64,000 nucleotides of DNA from JAVVXB01 sp036651815 (lineage in GTDB: Bacteria > Bacillota > Clostridia > Christensenellales > CAG-138): positions 1-64,000 of the forward strand of contig JAVVXB010000018.1 of NCBI GenBank assembly GCA_036651815.1, read 5' to 3'. Position numbers and translations under genes: made by a program. Below the pieces are notes generated by a model, which did no database searches, was not told the origin of the DNA, and saw only the letters and a list, made by a program, of their open reading frames with translations. This document shows positions 1 to 8,176 of this stretch, in pieces; positions within the stretch are counted from its first letter, which is position 1, and the number at the start of each line of letters is the position of its first letter.

Positions 1-185
1 CGAGTGGGAGTGATTGCAGCGTTCTCTAAAAGCCTGTAAACACCGGACTTTTTGAGGATTAGAGCCTTTCGTGGTTGGACGTTCTCCACACTGTTGCATT
101 GCAGTCCTGCCTGCTGCATGATTTCATACGGTCTTTTTCGGTCTGCCCGTCGTTGCTGTAGTGTGCGCGTGTCGTTCCTACCCAT
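1..185 (-). CDS. possible partial protein, unknown function
   Basis: An open frame of 61 codons begins with ATG at 185 and runs off the left edge of the window without a stop. A GGAGG lies 10 bases before the ATG, inside the right arm of a long hairpin (191-239). The visible protein is basic, with Arg and Lys clusters in its first 20 residues; I recognise no family. The next gene on this strand upstream is clpB, more than 550 bases away. The ribosome site and the uninterrupted frame argue for a real gene; the short visible length and lack of homology argue against certainty. Confidence 0.35.
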   Translation of the reverse strand, partial: MGRNDTRTLQQRRADRKRPYEIMQQAGLQCNSVENVQPRKALILKKSGVYRLLENAAITPT

Positions 186-190
186 ACAAC

Positions 191-239
191 ATAAACCTCC
201 GTTTGGGTGCTGCTATCTTACACCCTCTCGGAGGTTTAT
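191..239. other. long hairpin over a ribosome binding site
   Basis: Arms 191-201 and 229-239 are perfectly complementary over 11 bp. A second 5 bp helix (205-209 with 221-225) follows after a symmetric 3x3 internal loop. Read on the minus strand, the first-transcribed arm of the helix contains the GGAGG that could serve the frame starting at 185, so the fold would mask it. No T-run follows on either strand, so this is not a typical terminator. Confidence 0.6.
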
Positions 240-741
240 ACAAAATGTGGGATAGTCTCCATCGTTTGGCGGCTTCGTTTTACGTCGACGATACATCTGA
301 AAGAGCAGCCGGCATTCGTAGCGCATCTGATACCGGAGGCATTTTTGTTGACCAAAAGCGAGGGCATTTGACGCTTACTTATTCCATACCCCGCAGTTTT
401 GCGATCGTATTTTTGAGCTATGTTCCTTCTCCGTTCTTGTCGGTTATAATGTTACAACTTTGGTCTGCAAGATTTTGAAGCACCATACTTCTCTCTTTTT
501 TCGTTTACTCCCATGTTTCGTATAGAGCCGCTTTGCTCGAAAATCCATTGAAACGTCATACTCCTCATTATTTTACTTACCTTAATGTTTCGTATAAAGC
601 CTATCATTTTCGATGCCGTGTCCTCATGGCTTTCAAGTTAAGCGGCCATTCGCCGTTTAGCGAATGGCTCTCTAGTAACGGTTGTCTCTCCTTCACTCCA
701 TCGATTGATATGGTGTCTTAACGGTTCACGCGCAACCGAGA
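240..741. other. no recognised gene; imperfect repeats
   Basis: No frame here resembles a known family. Two 17-base copies of a motif reading ATGTTTCGTATARAGCC lie at 513-529 and 585-601, exactly 72 bases apart. A perfect 9 bp hairpin with a 6-base loop lies at 645-668, about 75 bases beyond the clpB stop. It has no T-run, so its role as a clpB terminator is unproven. Confidence 0.4.
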
Positions 742-3345
742 TTATTTGGAATCATCCCGAATAGACAGTTCCTTCCCATCATAATCCACCGTCAGCACCG
801 TACCTGGTTCCCGATCCTTGGAAATTATCTCTCTGGCCAACAGGGTTTCAACGCGTGATTGCAGATATCGTTTGAGCGGACGCGCACCATACGCCGCATC
901 ACTTCCAGCATCGACAATGTGCTGCTTGGCTGCATCCGTTACCATCACGGACAGTTGCTGATCGGCCAGTCTTCTCTTTAAATCCGCGATGAGCAAATTC
1001 ACAATATCCGTCAGGTTGGCTTTTGTCAGTGGCCGATAAAACACAATCTCATCGAGTCGATTTAAAAACTCTGGACGAAAATGTGTCTTTAGCAGCGCAA
1101 ACACAGTCTTTTTGGCTTCTCCACTAATCGCGCCATCCGCGTCAATCCCTTCGAGAATCACATCAGATCCAAGATTGCTGGTCAAAATGATGATGGTGTT
1201 CTTAAAGTCCACCGTTCTGCCCTGCCCGTCGGTAACACGGCCGTCATCCAGCACTTGCAGCAGCACGTTGAGTACATCCGGATGTGCTTTTTCCACTTCG
1301 TCAAACAGCACAACCGCATAGGGCTTTCTGCGCACAGCTTCGGTCAGCTGGCCGCCTTCATCATATCCCACATATCCTGGAGGAGCGCCAATGAGTCGTG
1401 AGACGCTATACTTCTCCATATATTCGGACATATCGATACGCACCATGTTTTTATCATCGTCAAACAGCGCCTGTGCAAGCGCCTTTGCCAACTCCGTCTT
1501 GCCAACACCGGTCGGTCCAAGGAATAGGAAGGAACCAATCGGACGGTTGGGATCCTGAATCCCGGCGCGGGAACGCAGAATTGCATCGCTGACACGATTG
1601 ACCGCCTCATCTTGGCCAATCACACGCTCATGCAAAATTTGCGGTAGCCGGATGAGCTTCTCCCGTTCACCCTCCATCAAGCGCGAAATGGGAATCCCCG
1701 TCCAGCGTGCCACGATACGGGCGATTTCTTCCTCCGTCACACGATCGTGCAGAAAGGTGCTCTCGCGGTTTTGCTGCTCGGCAATCTTTTCTTCTTTTTC
1801 GAGCTCCGCAGTCAGCTGCGGCAGCTTGCCATATTGCAGCTCTGCCGCTTTGTTGAGATCATACTGACTCTTGGCACGCTCAATCTCCGCATTCGTCCGC
1901 TCGATCTCCTCGCGCAGCTGTTGCACCTTGCCAATGGCCTGTTTCTCGTTCTCCCACTTGGCTTTCATACCGTTAAACTGTTCCTGCAACTCGGCCAATT
2001 CTTTTGTGATCACCGTCAAGTGCTCCTTGCTCAGCTTGCCGGTTTCCTTCTTTAACGCGGCTTGTTCAATCTCCAGCTGCATGATTTTGCGGCGGATATC
2101 GTCCAGTTCGCTCGGCATGCTATCCATCTCAGTTTTGATCAACGCGCAAGCCTCATCCACAAGATCAATGGCTTTATCCGGCAGAAAACGGTCGGAGATA
2201 TAGCGATTGCTGAGCGTCGTAGCCGCAATCAACGCCTGATCCTGAATCTTAACGCCATGATATACCTCATAACGTTCTTTCAATCCACGTAGGATGCTGA
2301 TGGTATCCTCCACCGTTGGTTCGCCAACCAACACGGGTTGAAACCGGCGCTCCAGCGCCGCGTCCTTTTCGATATATTGGCGGTATTCGTTGAGCGTAGT
2401 TGCGCCGATGCAGTGTAGTTCACCACGGGCCAGCATGGGTTTGAGTAGATTACCCGCATCCATGGAGCCTTCGGTTTTACCCGCGCCCACAATGGTGTGC
2501 AGCTCATCGATGAACAGGATGACATTTCCATCGGACTCCTTAATTTCATTGAGCACAGCTTTGAGCCGTTCCTCAAACTCCCCGCGGAATTTTGCTCCAG
2601 CAATAAGCGCACCCATATCCAGTGCGAATACCATGTGATCCTTAAGATTCTCGGGCACATCCCCGCGAACAATTCGCAGTGCAAGCCCTTCCGCAATGGC
2701 TGTTTTACCTACGCCAGGTTCGCCGATCAGGCACGGGTTGTTCTTCGTTTTACGCGATAGAATTCGAATGACCGCGCGAATTTCATCGTCACGGCCGATG
2801 ACAGGATCCAGTTTCTGATTGCGCGCAAGCTCCACAAGATCCTGACCGTACTTTTTGAGGACATCGTAGGTTCCCTCCGGATGATCACTCGTCACCTTTT
2901 GGTTGCCGCGAACAGACTTCATCTGTTGCATAAATCGTTTTTCGGTGATCTCAAACCGGCCGAAGCGTTTCTTCAGTTCCGGTGTGGCTTGATCCAACAG
3001 CCCCAGGAATAAATGTTCTACAGAGACATACTCGTCTTCCATCTTCGCGGCACGTTTTTCCGCCTCATTCAGCGCACTGTCCAATTCACGGGACAAATAC
3101 ACCTGCTCCGCATTGACCCCCGATACGGTCGGCAATGCGGTCACCGCCTCCTGTACGTCTTCCATAAAGGCACGTGCATCCACGCCCATCCCTTTGATCA
3201 GGCTACCGACAAGCCCTTCCTGCTGAAACACAAGAGCATGCAGCAGATGTTCCTGCTGTACCTGTGGATTATGGTGTTCCACCGCGCAAGCCTGTGCCGA
3301 CTGTACCGCTTCTATACTCTTTTGCGTCAGTTTATTAATATTCAT
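742..3345 (-). CDS. clpB: ATP-dependent disaggregase ClpB
   Basis: Protein of 867 residues, the normal ClpB length. It works as a cytoplasmic AAA+ hexamer that pulls polypeptides out of aggregates together with DnaK. In order it shows the N-terminal double Clp repeat, a first AAA module with Walker A GEPGVGKT near residue 205, Walker B ILFIDELH, a long coiled-coil middle domain near 410-520, a second AAA module with GPTGVGKT near 605 and VVLFDEVEKAH, and a C-terminal D2-small domain. The middle domain distinguishes it from ClpA and ClpC. The start at 3345 is chosen because AGGAGGGGG lies 10 bases before it. The stop of the ribbon-helix-helix gene is 17 bases upstream, so the two are probably cotranscribed from the promoter at 4037-4065. 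No CtsR site or CIRCE element was seen there. Confidence 0.97.
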   Translation of the reverse strand: MNINKLTQKSIEAVQSAQACAVEHHNPQVQQEHLLHALVFQQEGLVGSLIKGMGVDARAFMEDVQEAVTALPTVSGVNAEQVYLSRELDSALNEAEKRAAKMEDEYVSVEHLFLGLLDQATPELKKRFGRFEITEKRFMQQMKSVRGNQKVTSDHPEGTYDVLKKYGQDLVELARNQKLDPVIGRDDEIRAVIRILSRKTKNNPCLIGEPGVGKTAIAEGLALRIVRGDVPENLKDHMVFALDMGALIAGAKFRGEFEERLKAVLNEIKESDGNVILFIDELHTIVGAGKTEGSMDAGNLLKPMLARGELHCIGATTLNEYRQYIEKDAALERRFQPVLVGEPTVEDTISILRGLKERYEVYHGVKIQDQALIAATTLSNRYISDRFLPDKAIDLVDEACALIKTEMDSMPSELDDIRRKIMQLEIEQAALKKETGKLSKEHLTVITKELAELQEQFNGMKAKWENEKQAIGKVQQLREEIERTNAEIERAKSQYDLNKAAELQYGKLPQLTAELEKEEKIAEQQNRESTFLHDRVTEEEIARIVARWTGIPISRLMEGEREKLIRLPQILHERVIGQDEAVNRVSDAILRSRAGIQDPNRPIGSFLFLGPTGVGKTELAKALAQALFDDDKNMVRIDMSEYMEKYSVSRLIGAPPGYVGYDEGGQLTEAVRRKPYAVVLFDEVEKAHPDVLNVLLQVLDDGRVTDGQGRTVDFKNTIIILTSNLGSDVILEGIDADGAISGEAKKTVFALLKTHFRPEFLNRLDEIVFYRPLTKANLTDIVNLLIADLKRRLADQQLSVMVTDAAKQHIVDAGSDAAYGARPLKRYLQSRVETLLAREIISKDREPGTVLTVDYDGKELSIRDDSK

Positions 3346-3362
3346 ATGTTGATTTCCCCCTC

Positions 3363-4010
3363 CTATAGAATGATCTCGCAATTGCGCACATATTCGGCAT
3401 AGAGTCGCTCCACTCCATTGAGCGCGTACTGCGGGTTTGTTAAATTCTCAAAATATAGTTTTAGTGCATGGTCGAACAGGTCGATGTATCCCGCAATCGC
3501 TGCACCAATGGCTTCATTGTCTATCTGCCCATCCCTAGGGCAACGGAACCTCCGCACATAACGCCCGTCTTCAGTGGCATATTCCGTTGCACCGATATAG
3601 CTCTGCTCAATCCTTGTCCAAAGCTTAAAAAATTGGAGCATGGTCAGCATCAGCGTACTGTTTTGACTGCGCACCGATACCCGAAGCTCCCCAAGCAACG
3701 GCACATTGTTTTGATAAAGCTCCACGCTGTATCGCACCGTCGGGTTATACTTGTAAGACAATGCACTGCGCAGTGAAAACATGGAATCCGACGGTTGCAG
3801 CAGAAGCTGGAACACATCGCCCCCCGTAAGCATTCGTTCGATGCGATCGAACACCTCACGCATGCGCTTTTCTGGTGTGATATAACTTACATACTCCGCT
3901 AAAATTTGGTTGATCATGTTCGATCGGCTAGTCGTCGCCTCGTATGCCAGGTGGTCAATCTCCTCCACCACATCGTCCGTCAACACCAGTGAATATACGC
4001 TTTTATGCAA
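3363..4010 (-). CDS. ribbon-helix-helix protein upstream of clpB
   Basis: Protein of 215 residues. The first 40 residues read as a ribbon-helix-helix fold: a short hydrophobic strand (VYSLVLTDD) then two helices with an SRSNMINQIL turn, as in CopG/Arc repressors. The rest (about 170 residues) is unassigned and lacks membrane segments. The start is chosen as TTG at 4010: the promoter places the RNA start near an upstream ATG (4034), which would leave no leader, while an AAGAAGGGGG sequence sits 8 bases before the TTG. A GTG at 4019 is too close to that site. The gene is the first of a two-gene operon with clpB. The function, perhaps regulation of this operon, is inferred from position only. 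Confidence 0.75.
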   Translation of the reverse strand: MHKSVYSLVLTDDVVEEIDHLAYEATTSRSNMINQILAEYVSYITPEKRMREVFDRIERMLTGGDVFQLLLQPSDSMFSLRSALSYKYNPTVRYSVELYQNNVPLLGELRVSVRSQNSTLMLTMLQFFKLWTRIEQSYIGATEYATEDGRYVRRFRCPRDGQIDNEAIGAAIAGYIDLFDHALKLYFENLTNPQYALNGVERLYAEYVRNCEIIL

Positions 4011-4036
4011 TCGATTCACCCCCTTCTTTTGCATTC

Positions 4037-4065
4037 ATTATAGCAAACCTCGTGTTCATTGTTAA
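4037..4065 (-). promoter_or_regulatory. sigma-A promoter for RHH-clpB
   Basis: On the minus strand TTAACA (4060-4065) and TATAAT (4037-4042) are separated by exactly 17 bases. It stands back to back with the promoter of the PatB gene. Confidence 0.8.
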
Positions 4066-4082
4066 TAACCTCTCACACATTT

Positions 4083-4111
4083 TTGCATTCGTTTCACATT
4101 TTTGCTATACT
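4083..4111 (+). promoter_or_regulatory. sigma-A promoter for the patB-like gene
   Basis: TTGCAT (4083-4088) and TATACT (4106-4111) are separated by 17 bases and end 36 bases before the ATG at 4148. Confidence 0.75.
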
Positions 4112-4147
4112 TTTATTACATCGCTACAGAAAGTAAGATGATTTTTC

Positions 4148-5314
4148 ATGCGCTACAATTTTGATGAAAGAATCGATCGTAAACAAACAAATTCCAGCAA
4201 ATACGAAGACGGCGTTTCCATCAATCCATATCTGCCAAAAGAATATCTGCCGCTATGGATTGCGGACATGGATTTTGCCTGTGCAGCGCCCATTTTAGAG
4301 GCGATGCACCGCCGGTTAGATCGCCGTATTCTTGGTTATTCCAGTATGGTTGACCCCGAATATTACGCGTCCGTAGTGCATTGGATGCTTCGCAGATTCG
4401 GTTGGATCATTCAACCGGAGGAGATCACCTTTTCCAGCGGTGTGGTCACTGCACTCTATGCCGCCGTGCAAATCTTGACCAAGCCTGAGGATGCGGTTCT
4501 GTTTATGACACCCGCCTACGCGCCCTTTGACCATGCGGCAAAAGAGCTTGGCCGTAAACCGCTATACAATCGTCTTCTTGAAAACGATGGGCAATATACC
4601 CTTGACTTTTTCGATTTTGAACAAAAGGCCAGCCAGAAAAACTGCAAGCTCTGTTTCCTTTGCAGTCCGCAGAACCCATCCGGACGCGTTTGGACTGCGG
4701 ACGAGCTGCGCCGTATCGGCGAAATTTGTTTTGCCAACGATGTATTTGTCATCTCAGATGAAATACATGCCGATCTAACGCGCATAGGTGTGCAGCATAT
4801 TCCATTTGGAAAAGTTTTCCCGATGGAAAAACGCATCATTACCTGCACCAGTCCATCCAAGACGTTCAACATCGCCGGCAACCGCCACGCCAATCTCATC
4901 ATTCCCGATGCTGCGATCCGCGACCAGTTTCGGCACAATGCTTACTGTGGCCATCCGGGCGCGTTGGCCATCGATGCTGCGAAAGCCGCCTATAATGACT
5001 GCGAAGACTGGCTCGGTCAGCTTCGCGTGTATCTGGATGAAAACTTTCTACTGCTCGACACCATGCTGAAAAATCTGCTCCCCGCCGCCGTTTTTCACAT
5101 TCCAGAAGGCAGCTATCTGGCTTGGGTGGATTTGCGCGCGCTGGGTCTAAGCGAGGCAGAATTGAATCAACGCGTCTCGAGCGCTGGAGTCTTCGTCCAG
5201 TTTGGTAAAGACTTTGTCGATAATGGGGATTGCCATATGCGTATCAATCTTGCGTGTCCGCGCAGCGTGCTTGCGGAAGGAATCTGCCGCATCTGCAAGG
5301 TTCTGCGCACTTAG
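4148..5314 (+). CDS. patB: PatB/MalY-type C-S lyase (PLP enzyme)
   Basis: Protein of 388 residues, fold type I PLP enzyme. It carries the family N-terminus (FDERIDRKQTNSSKY), LPLWIADMDF near residue 36, the cofactor stretch around SPQNPSGRVW, SDEIHADL as the PLP-aspartate region, and the Schiff-base lysine in SPSKTFNIAG near residue 237. Known relatives are cystathionine beta-lyases or cysteine-S-conjugate lyases (PatB, MalY) that release pyruvate, ammonia and a thiol. The actual substrate cannot be read from sequence. It is transcribed alone, divergently from RHH-clpB, with a weak ribosome site. No MalY-like regulatory partner lies beside it. Confidence 0.9.
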   Translation: MRYNFDERIDRKQTNSSKYEDGVSINPYLPKEYLPLWIADMDFACAAPILEAMHRRLDRRILGYSSMVDPEYYASVVHWMLRRFGWIIQPEEITFSSGVVTALYAAVQILTKPEDAVLFMTPAYAPFDHAAKELGRKPLYNRLLENDGQYTLDFFDFEQKASQKNCKLCFLCSPQNPSGRVWTADELRRIGEICFANDVFVISDEIHADLTRIGVQHIPFGKVFPMEKRIITCTSPSKTFNIAGNRHANLIIPDAAIRDQFRHNAYCGHPGALAIDAAKAAYNDCEDWLGQLRVYLDENFLLLDTMLKNLLPAAVFHIPEGSYLAWVDLRALGLSEAELNQRVSSAGVFVQFGKDFVDNGDCHMRINLACPRSVLAEGICRICKVLRT

Positions 5315-5649
5315 CGCTTTTCCTGCTAGACCGCCTGTTGGTCAGCGATTTTGGCGTTATATGGCTGATTGATATGATGAAATTCATACAGCTGCGGTTG
5401 TTGAATGTGCTGCTTCGCATGTTGGCTCTAATGCAACCGGCGCATGCACGCCCGATCGCATTGGTATCGCGTGAACGGGCAATAACAATTGTTTTTTATA
5501 CGCATGGATGGTGGCGACCCATGTGATTCGTATGATTCAGAGAAACAGTCGCCAATTTTCAGAAAATCTTCATATGCAGTTGATATTTCCTTGCATTTTA
5601 TATGATATGCTCCATTCGCTGTCTAATACAAATACAAGGTGGATCAATT
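5315..5649 (+). other. intergenic stretch without a recognised gene
   Basis: A short frame from about 5374 encodes 50 residues but has no ribosome site and no recognisable family. The last 70 bases are AT-rich and probably hold the promoter of the VTT gene at 5650, although no clean -35/-10 pair stands out. Confidence 0.4.
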
Positions 5650-6342
5650 ATGCAAAACGCGCTGCCCCTTTCCCCTGCTGCCAAAGCACAGCCTCTGCGC
5701 AAGTTTCGCGCCGCAGCAGCCGTTGTATCCTTTGTGCTGTTTCTCGCGGTCATTTGCCTCCTCGTTGGAAAGCCAATGATGCAATTTGTTGGCAATCCCA
5801 CGCAGTTTCGCACTTGGATAGACGGACATGGCATTTGGGGGCGTCTTGCTTTTGTTGGCATGATGACTGCCCAAATCATCATTGCGTTCATTCCCGGCGA
5901 ACCGCTTGAAATCGCCGCTGGCTATGCGTTTGGTGCTCTGGAAGGAACTGCACTGTGCATGCTCGGGTCTCTATTTGGGGGGCTGATTGTGTTTGTACTC
6001 GTCCGCCGTTTTGGTATGCGGGTAATCGAGGCGTTCTTCCCGCTCGAACGCATCCAGGAAATCCGTTTTTTAAAAGATTCTCGTCGACTAAAATTGCTCG
6101 TGTTCATTCTGTTTTTCATTCCCGGTACGCCAAAGGACATCATGACCTACTGTGTTGGACTGACGAAGATATCTCTCGCCAATTGGTTGGGCATCTCCAC
6201 CGTAGCGCGCATTCCATCGATTGTGACCTCAACACTGGCAGGTAACGCACTGGGACTGGAACAATATCAATTCGCAGTGATTGTATTCGGGATCGCCCTG
6301 CTGTTCAGCGCGGTCGGTTTACTCCTATACAAACATCTGTAA
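5650..6342 (+). CDS. TVP38/TMEM64 (VTT domain) membrane protein
   Basis: Protein of 230 residues. A short basic N-terminus is followed by a first membrane helix near 20-40, then the VTT/SNARE-associated region. This includes the FIPGEPLEIAAGYAFG loop near residue 80, a glycine-rich GSLFGGLIVFVLVRRFG helix near 100, a second re-entrant FFIPGTPKDIMTY loop near 160, and a final C-terminal helix. The family (TVP38, DedA, YdjX) is linked to lipid scrambling or ion-coupled transport in the cytoplasmic membrane; no substrate is assigned. The start is ATG 5650 with AAGGTGG 7 bases before it. Transcription ends at the hairpin at 6347-6386. Confidence 0.88.
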   Translation: MQNALPLSPAAKAQPLRKFRAAAAVVSFVLFLAVICLLVGKPMMQFVGNPTQFRTWIDGHGIWGRLAFVGMMTAQIIIAFIPGEPLEIAAGYAFGALEGTALCMLGSLFGGLIVFVLVRRFGMRVIEAFFPLERIQEIRFLKDSRRLKLLVFILFFIPGTPKDIMTYCVGLTKISLANWLGISTVARIPSIVTSTLAGNALGLEQYQFAVIVFGIALLFSAVGLLLYKHL

Positions 6343-6346
6343 TTAC

Positions 6347-6386
6347 AAAATCGCTTTCGCCTTGAAAATAGGCAAAAGCGATTTTT
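6347..6386 (+). terminator. rho-independent terminator
   Basis: AAAATCGCTT (6347-6356) pairs with AAGCGATTTT (6376-6385) and the inner CGCCT/AGGC bases extend the helix. A T-run ends the plus-strand copy. The minus-strand copy also ends in TTTT, so it may serve the nitroreductase gene as well. Confidence 0.85.
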
Positions 6387-6435
6387 ACAATTTGATACCA
6401 TTCCGTATCCGCATTTTAGGTACGAAGCCATTGGG

Positions 6436-6954
6436 TTAAACTCGTACGATATAGTCTTTCTTGCGCGGTGCCGCTTCACCCGGCGTCGTGGCCGCGTAGC
6501 CGAGAATACAGTGCCCGATACCCACATATTTTTCATCTACGCCCCATTTTTTCAGCAACGCTTTTCCCGCTTCAGATTCAAGTTCTTCCTTTGCACGATG
6601 TACCCAGCACGAATCCAGCCCAACCGCATGCGCAGCATTGAGTAGATTGGTCAAGACTGCTGAACCGTCCTGCACGCAGGTTGACGCGTTTCGATCCGCC
6701 ATCACAATCAGCACGGTTGGCGCACCATAGAATGGGTCCGTATCCGCGTCCATCACTGCAGCATTCAGACGGGACAGTTGTGCAATTGTTGCGTGATCCT
6801 GCACAACGAGAATGATGGGTGATTGCCGTCCGCTGCCAGTGGGTGCGAACGTTCCCGCCTCTAATACCTGCTCCAGCAGGTTCGCAGGGATCTGCTCCGG
6901 CCGATAGGCACGGACGCAGCGGCGGGTTTTAAATACCTGTAATGTTTCGTTCAT
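6436..6954 (-). CDS. nitroreductase family flavoprotein
   Basis: Protein of 172 residues, within the short NADH-dependent nitroreductase range. The FMN-binding N-terminus reads TRRCVRAYRPEQIP near residue 11; the AGTFAPTGSGRQSP stretch near 35 and the C-terminal GYAATTPGEAAPRKKDYI near 160 are family hallmarks. It is expected to be a cytoplasmic FMN dimer reducing quinones, nitro compounds or flavin, with the natural substrate unknown. AGGAGG lies 8 bases before the ATG. It is a single gene, separated from the thiol-redox operon behind it. Confidence 0.9.
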   Translation of the reverse strand: MNETLQVFKTRRCVRAYRPEQIPANLLEQVLEAGTFAPTGSGRQSPIILVVQDHATIAQLSRLNAAVMDADTDPFYGAPTVLIVMADRNASTCVQDGSAVLTNLLNAAHAVGLDSCWVHRAKEELESEAGKALLKKWGVDEKYVGIGHCILGYAATTPGEAAPRKKDYIVRV

Positions 6955-7045
6955 GAAATGACCTCCTGATCAGATGAATTTTCGATCGATACCAAAGCTG
7001 ATTTCATTTGTATCTTAGCACGCCCACAAGCAGCGCACAACAACA

Positions 7046-7900
7046 TCATTTAAAAAAGCAGATCCGTATTGCCTGATGCGGGCAGGTGCGCTTGCAGTCG
7101 CCACAGCGCACGCACTCCCTGCTGTTCGGCGTTTGATAGGTGCAGAGATCCAGTTTGCATGCCCGTTGACACGCACCACAGCCCGTACATTTCTCCCGGT
7201 CAATGTCATAGTGCACTACAGCAATTGGATTGAAAAAGCCATAGATCACGCCCAACGGGCAAAGATAGCGGCAAAACGGCCGCCAAACGAGAATCGACAG
7301 CACCAGCAGAAATACCAGCAACCCCATCTTCCACCAAAACAGTCCACCCACTGCATCCTGCAAGGATGGATTGGCCAGAACCAGTGGAATCCCGCCCATC
7401 AAAGTGCCGGATGGACACAAATATTTGCAAAACCAGGGATCAGCAATTCCGAACGCATCCCGGATGATGGAGGGAAGCAAGACAACAAGCACCGCGAGAA
7501 TTACATACTTACCATACCGTAAAACGCGGTCACCCGGTAGCTTTTTGATTTTTCGTGAGCTTGGTATCTTATGAAAAAGATCCTGTACCAAGCCAAAGGG
7601 ACAAAACCAGCCGCAAACAAAGCGCCCCAGCACCGCACCAAACACCACAAGCAGTCCCACCACATAGAAAGAAACCCGAAATCTGCTCCCTTCCACCGCC
7701 TGCAGAGAACCAATGGGACATGCACCCAACGCACCTGGACAAGAATAGCAGTTAAGACCCGGAACGCAGATATGCTTCGTATTGCCTGTGTAGATGCGTC
7801 CTTCGGCAAACCCTTTGAAATTACCGTTTGTCAGCACCATAAAGCCAATCTGCACCAGCAGCCGTGCATGGCGTTTGACCTTTAAAAGCAACTTACCCAA
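7046..7900 (-). CDS. NapH-like polyferredoxin membrane protein
   Basis: Protein of 284 residues. It has an early cysteine loop (CVPGLNCYSCPGALGACPIG), then membrane helices carrying CGWFCPFG and CRYLCPLG motifs like those of NapH, RdxA and CcoG. It ends in a pair of 4Fe-4S ferredoxin motifs (CTGCGACQRAC, CVRCGDCKRTC). It should carry electrons through or along the membrane. The start is placed at TTG 7900 because GGAGTG lies 8 bases before it and the stop of the CXXC gene overlaps it. An in-frame TTG at 7978 would overlap most of that gene. It is last in the TlpA operon and the probable electron source for the thiol relay. Confidence 0.88.
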   Translation of the reverse strand: MGKLLLKVKRHARLLVQIGFMVLTNGNFKGFAEGRIYTGNTKHICVPGLNCYSCPGALGACPIGSLQAVEGSRFRVSFYVVGLLVVFGAVLGRFVCGWFCPFGLVQDLFHKIPSSRKIKKLPGDRVLRYGKYVILAVLVVLLPSIIRDAFGIADPWFCKYLCPSGTLMGGIPLVLANPSLQDAVGGLFWWKMGLLVFLLVLSILVWRPFCRYLCPLGVIYGFFNPIAVVHYDIDREKCTGCGACQRACKLDLCTYQTPNSRECVRCGDCKRTCPHQAIRICFFK

Positions 7901-8039
7901 TGCCGATACACTCCAGACAGATATTGGCCGCTTTTTGGAAAACAATCCGCGTTTCCCCCCGTAGCAGTCCAATGGCAATCAGCACGCCGCCAATTGCTAA
8001 CAACAGTATCCATCCGTACCTGTATGCAGCCTGTCTCAA
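7893..8039 (-). CDS. CD1871A-type CXXC small membrane protein
   Basis: Protein of 48 residues with a short basic start, one membrane helix (WILLLAIGGVLIAIGLL) and the C-terminal motif CLECIGIG, matching the CD1871A family of CXXC-containing small proteins. The start is chosen as TTG 8039, 6 bases after GAGGTG; ATG codons at 8057 and 8063 have no ribosome site. Its stop overlaps the start of the polyferredoxin gene. The dithiol just outside the helix suits a relay that passes reducing equivalents between the polyferredoxin and the TlpA-like lipoprotein; that role is inference. Confidence 0.8.
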   Translation of the reverse strand: MRQAAYRYGWILLLAIGGVLIAIGLLRGETRIVFQKAANICLECIGIG

Positions 8040-8176
8040 TATTCGCACCTCATACATCCCCATGCCTATAGGCGTGTTTTTTTTGCAGTCCGCAACTTTC
8101 GCAGAAACCGTCACACACCGCTTCACCGCAGGAAGCATCTTCATTGCCGCCTCTGGTTAAAAACGCTGCAATTTGT

